37,595 bases of DNA from Lachnospiraceae bacterium. GTDB taxonomy: Bacteria; Bacillota; Clostridia; Lachnospirales; Lachnospiraceae. This document shows positions 36,005-37,595 of the stretch, piece by piece. Every line of letters starts with the position of its first letter. Positions within the stretch are counted from its first letter, which is position 1. Both the position numbers and the translations under genes were made by a program. The notes under the pieces were generated by a model. That model worked only from the letters and a program-made list of their open reading frames with translations. It did no database searches and was not told the DNA's origin. The DNA lies in contig QXWV01000140.1 in the NCBI GenBank assembly GCA_009911195.1, positions 1 to 37,595 on the forward strand. The letters are read 5' to 3'.

Positions 36005-36400
36005 ATGGATAAATCAGCAAATTGCTACGGAACCGGTAGAAGAAAAAAATCAATTGCAAGAGTATATTTAGTACCCGGCAACGGAAACATTGTGATTAAT
36101 AAAAGAAACATTGACGATTATTTTGGACTGGAAACATTGAAAGTTATCGTTCGCCAGCCTCTTGTGGCAACAGGAACAGTGGATAAATTTGATGTTAAAG
36201 TAAATGTATGCGGCGGTGGATATACAGGACAGGCAGGCGCAATCCGGCATGGGATTGCAAGGGCCTTGCTTCAGGCAGATGCAGATTACAGACCTGTATT
36301 GAAAAAAGCTGGATACTTGACGAGAGACCCTCGTATGAAGGAAAGGAAGAAGTACGGCCTCAAAGCGGCTCGTCGTGCGCCGCAGTTCAGCAAGCGTTAA
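36005..36400 (+). CDS. rpsI: 30S ribosomal protein S9
   Basis: A 131-residue protein with [20 protein letters not shown] at the N-terminus and the extended basic tail ending RRAPQFSKR, which reaches P-site tRNA. It follows rplM by 28 nt with a good AAAGGAGA. The pair is closed by a strong terminator. Confidence 0.98.
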   Translation: MDKSANCYGTGRRKKSIARVYLVPGNGNIVINKRNIDDYFGLETLKVIVRQPLVATGTVDKFDVKVNVCGGGYTGQAGAIRHGIARALLQADADYRPVLKKAGYLTRDPRMKERKKYGLKAARRAPQFSKR

Positions 36401-36431
36401 GCAGAGAAATTATACAGATTCAAGAATATGG

Positions 36432-36459
36432 ACTCCGCAGGTTTTCCTGCGGAGTTTTT
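36432..36459 (+). terminator. Intrinsic terminator after rpsI
   Basis: ACTCCGCAG (36432-36440) pairs perfectly with CTGCGGAGT (36447-36455) over GTTTTC, followed by Ts to 36459. Confidence 0.93.
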
Positions 36460-36462
36460 ATC

Positions 36463-36491
36463 TTAACTTTTTAGGAGAATAGGAGTATAAT
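36463..36491 (+). promoter_or_regulatory. Promoter of the toxin-antitoxin remnant
   Basis: TTAACT (36463-36468) and TATAAT (36486-36491) are 17 apart, directly after the rpsI terminator. Confidence 0.6.
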
Positions 36492-36526
36492 AAATTTAAT
36501 GTAATACGAACTATGGAGGTGTTGTT

Positions 36527-36706
36527 ATGTGTGATGTTAAAAAGTATGAAAAAATCTATGAAGATATACAAAAACTGCAGCCGGAAGACACTTTACAGCT
36601 TGTACTGGAGGCCGAAACGGAAGAACAAAGAAATTTTTATGAAATGGTTGGTGATTTTCTTCTGCAAAAGAAGCAGAGGCAGGTAATCGAAAGGAATCTC
36701 TTTTAG
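36527..36706 (+). CDS. Small antitoxin-like protein
   Basis: A 59-residue, strongly helical and charged product, MCDVKKYEKIYEDIQKLQPE to ERNLF, with GGAGG 9 nt before the ATG. Its stop (TAG) shares its last base with the GTG start of the zeta-type toxin gene, the usual coupling of antitoxin before toxin. I assign it as a probable antitoxin from position, size and composition; I do not recognise a named family. The gene looks intact. Confidence 0.65.
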   Translation: MCDVKKYEKIYEDIQKLQPEDTLQLVLEAETEEQRNFYEMVGDFLLQKKQRQVIERNLF

Positions 36707-37083
36707 TGAAAAAATATATTTTAGTAGCAGGAGTCAATGGGGCAGGTAAATCGACTTTGTATCAGTCATTGCAAAGTCTGCATGACATACCGAGAGTGAA
36801 TACGGATGAAATATTGAGAGAATTTGGCGATTGGAGAAATATGACTGACGTTATGACTGCGGGAAAAATGGCGGTAAAGAAAATCGCCAAGTATTTTAAT
36901 GAGGACATTGCATTTAATCAGGAGACTACATTATGTGGGAAATCCATTTTAAGCAATATAGCAAAAGCAAAGAAAAGAGGATATGGATTTCGCAGGTTTG
37001 CAATATATAAGAATGGAAACCCGGTCAGGGTTTCGCATAATGTGCCAAAGTGGTATGAAAAATTTGTGGCAGATATGGAGTAG
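36706..37083 (+). pseudogene. Zeta-type toxin with internal deletion
   Basis: A 125-residue reading frame beginning at GTG. Residues 1-93 match a zeta-toxin kinase: Walker A GVNGAGKST (9-17), NTDEI (32-36), and NQETTLCGKS (71-80). The last 30 residues (FRRFAIYKNGNPVRVSHNVP) resemble the normal family C-terminus. Between them, at about residue 93, I expect about 60-70 residues, including the GGHxIPE...RRY region that closes the nucleotide- and sugar-binding site; they are missing. The break is in frame with no stop. It is therefore likely an inactive or weakened kinase, unless the sequence is misassembled. Family lengths are recalled from memory. Confidence 0.7.
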
Positions 37084-37088
37084 AAATC

Positions 37089-37116
37089 TTATAAAAATCA
37101 TCATGTGATTTTATAA
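37089..37116. other. AT-rich hairpin after the toxin remnant
   Basis: TTATAAAAATCA (37089-37100) pairs with TGATTTTATAA (37106-37116) with one bulged A. The following bases are not T-rich enough for a clear terminator. Confidence 0.5.
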
Positions 37117-37272
37117 ATCATTATGGGTAACTGACACGTAACTTACAAATGCATATAGAATCGCTTGGGAAAAAATATCTGTGACAATAAATTAGAATGA
37201 AGGGCAATTATTGTAATAGATGGTATGCAACACTATAAAATCATTTAGGTAAGTGACAGATAGCTGATAAAT
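37112..37272 (+). repeat. Two degenerate direct repeats
   Basis: 37112-37150 and 37234-37272 share about 30 of 38 bases with small gaps (common cores TATAAA, TCATT, GGTAA, TGACA). They lie between the toxin remnant and the recombinase. The 383 bases from 37084 to 37466 hold these repeats, hairpins and a terminator but no convincing gene. Confidence 0.5.
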
Positions 37273-37402
37273 TCCTTGAAAATGCCAAAAAATAAGGCAT
37301 TGAACTTATGCAAGAGTTAACTGGCTGTTCAAACCGTATTAAAATTGCTCAAAAACCCGGAAAATCAAATGTTTACGGTTAGAGGGAAGTAATTTCAGAT
37401 TA

Positions 37403-37441
37403 GGCGGTATAGCCCCAATTACAAGGGCTGTACCGTCTTTT
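37403..37441 (+). terminator. Intrinsic terminator
   Basis: A 13-bp stem (37403-37415 with 37425-37437, two G-U pairs) with a 9-nt loop is followed by four Ts. It may end read-through from the toxin operon. A second small stem, GCGCTC-AAC-GAGCGC (37445-37459), follows at once, with ATTTT. Confidence 0.75.
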
Positions 37442-37466
37442 CTTGCGCTCAACGAGCGCATTTTCC

Positions 37467-37595
37467 TTATGCGCCTTGCCTTTTCGGTTGCGTAGCAGAA
37501 AGGAAATTGAGTTCACCCACAAAGTTGAAAACAATATCTACTTTCTGTACCCGTTTCCCGTCCACCTTTTCCGGCGCATGGACTATGATTTTCTT
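37467..37595 (-). CDS. C-terminal end of a large serine recombinase (partial)
   Basis: The window edge cuts this gene; 42 codons and a TAA are present. The fragment reads KKIIVHAPEKVDGKRVQKVD then IVFNFVGELNFLS, which matches the C-terminal tail (DUF4368-type) of large serine site-specific recombinases of Tn4451/TndX-like and ICE elements as I remember them. Such enzymes integrate and excise mobile elements. The catalytic domain is outside the window. Assignment rests on a short segment. Confidence 0.65.
   Translation of the reverse strand, partial: KKIIVHAPEKVDGKRVQKVDIVFNFVGELNFLSATQPKRQGA

Noticed and set aside
37310-37381. Short plus-strand frame beginning at an ATG near 37310 (MQELTGCSNRIK...)
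   Set aside because: Only 24 residues, no ribosome binding site, no recognisable family; possibly a decayed gene end but not supportable.
1-37595. tRNA or rRNA genes
   Set aside because: I looked in all large gaps and found no cloverleaf or rRNA-like sequence.

Overview
The window is a chromosomal segment of a low-to-mid GC Firmicute, most likely a member of the Lachnospiraceae (class Clostridia). The reasons are: a complete S10-spc-alpha ribosomal-protein supercluster in Firmicutes order (with a KOW gene between map and infA, and ecfA1-ecfA2-ecfT-truA-rplM-rpsI downstream), zinc-type S14 and L36, rpsD placed between rpsK and rpoA, a split purH (a PurO-like IMP cyclohydrolase plus a stand-alone AICAR transformylase), and neighbours that I associate with Lachnospiraceae (a DUF6033-like protein, a DUF5685-like protein paired with a J-domain protein). 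Strong AGGAGG-type ribosome binding sites and TTGACA/TATAAT promoters fit this.

Layout. 1-5474: carB from its own promoter (no carA in view), then the two genes that together do the last two steps of purine synthesis. 5475-9582: a coiled DUF6033-like protein, a clean terminator, a family 2 glycosyltransferase, and an overlapping DUF5685-like/J-domain gene pair. 9583-9963: a convergent gap almost filled by a 74-bp perfect inverted repeat with nested hairpins, then a minus-strand SAM-dependent methyltransferase. 10966-28856: the ribosomal supercluster, with a strong promoter and a ~320-nt structured leader before rpsJ, a second promoter before rpmJ, and several long structured spacers (rpsN-rpsH, rpsH-rplF, rpmJ-rpsM). 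It ends at a bidirectional 18-bp terminator. 28960-31603: accessory cargo sitting where other Firmicutes go straight from rplQ to ecfA1: a divergent XRE regulator and a small exported protein sharing two palindromic operators, a TIM-barrel-like protein, and an M15 peptidase. 31922-36400: ECF transporter energising module, truA, rplM and rpsI. 36463-37595: a toxin-antitoxin remnant (a small antitoxin-like ORF plus a zeta-type toxin with an internal deletion) and the tail of a large serine recombinase that runs off the window, suggesting the edge of an integrated element.

How the parts work together: most of the window makes ribosomes and RNA polymerase alpha, plus the Sec translocon core, adenylate kinase, methionine aminopeptidase and IF-1. 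carB and the purine genes supply nucleotides, and the ECF module energises vitamin uptake. The least ordinary regions are the long inverted repeat at 9637-9947, the XRE/small exported protein unit at 28960-29550, the deleted zeta toxin beside the recombinase, and the structured leaders inside the ribosomal operon. Statements about families come from memory and visible motifs; no database was searched.
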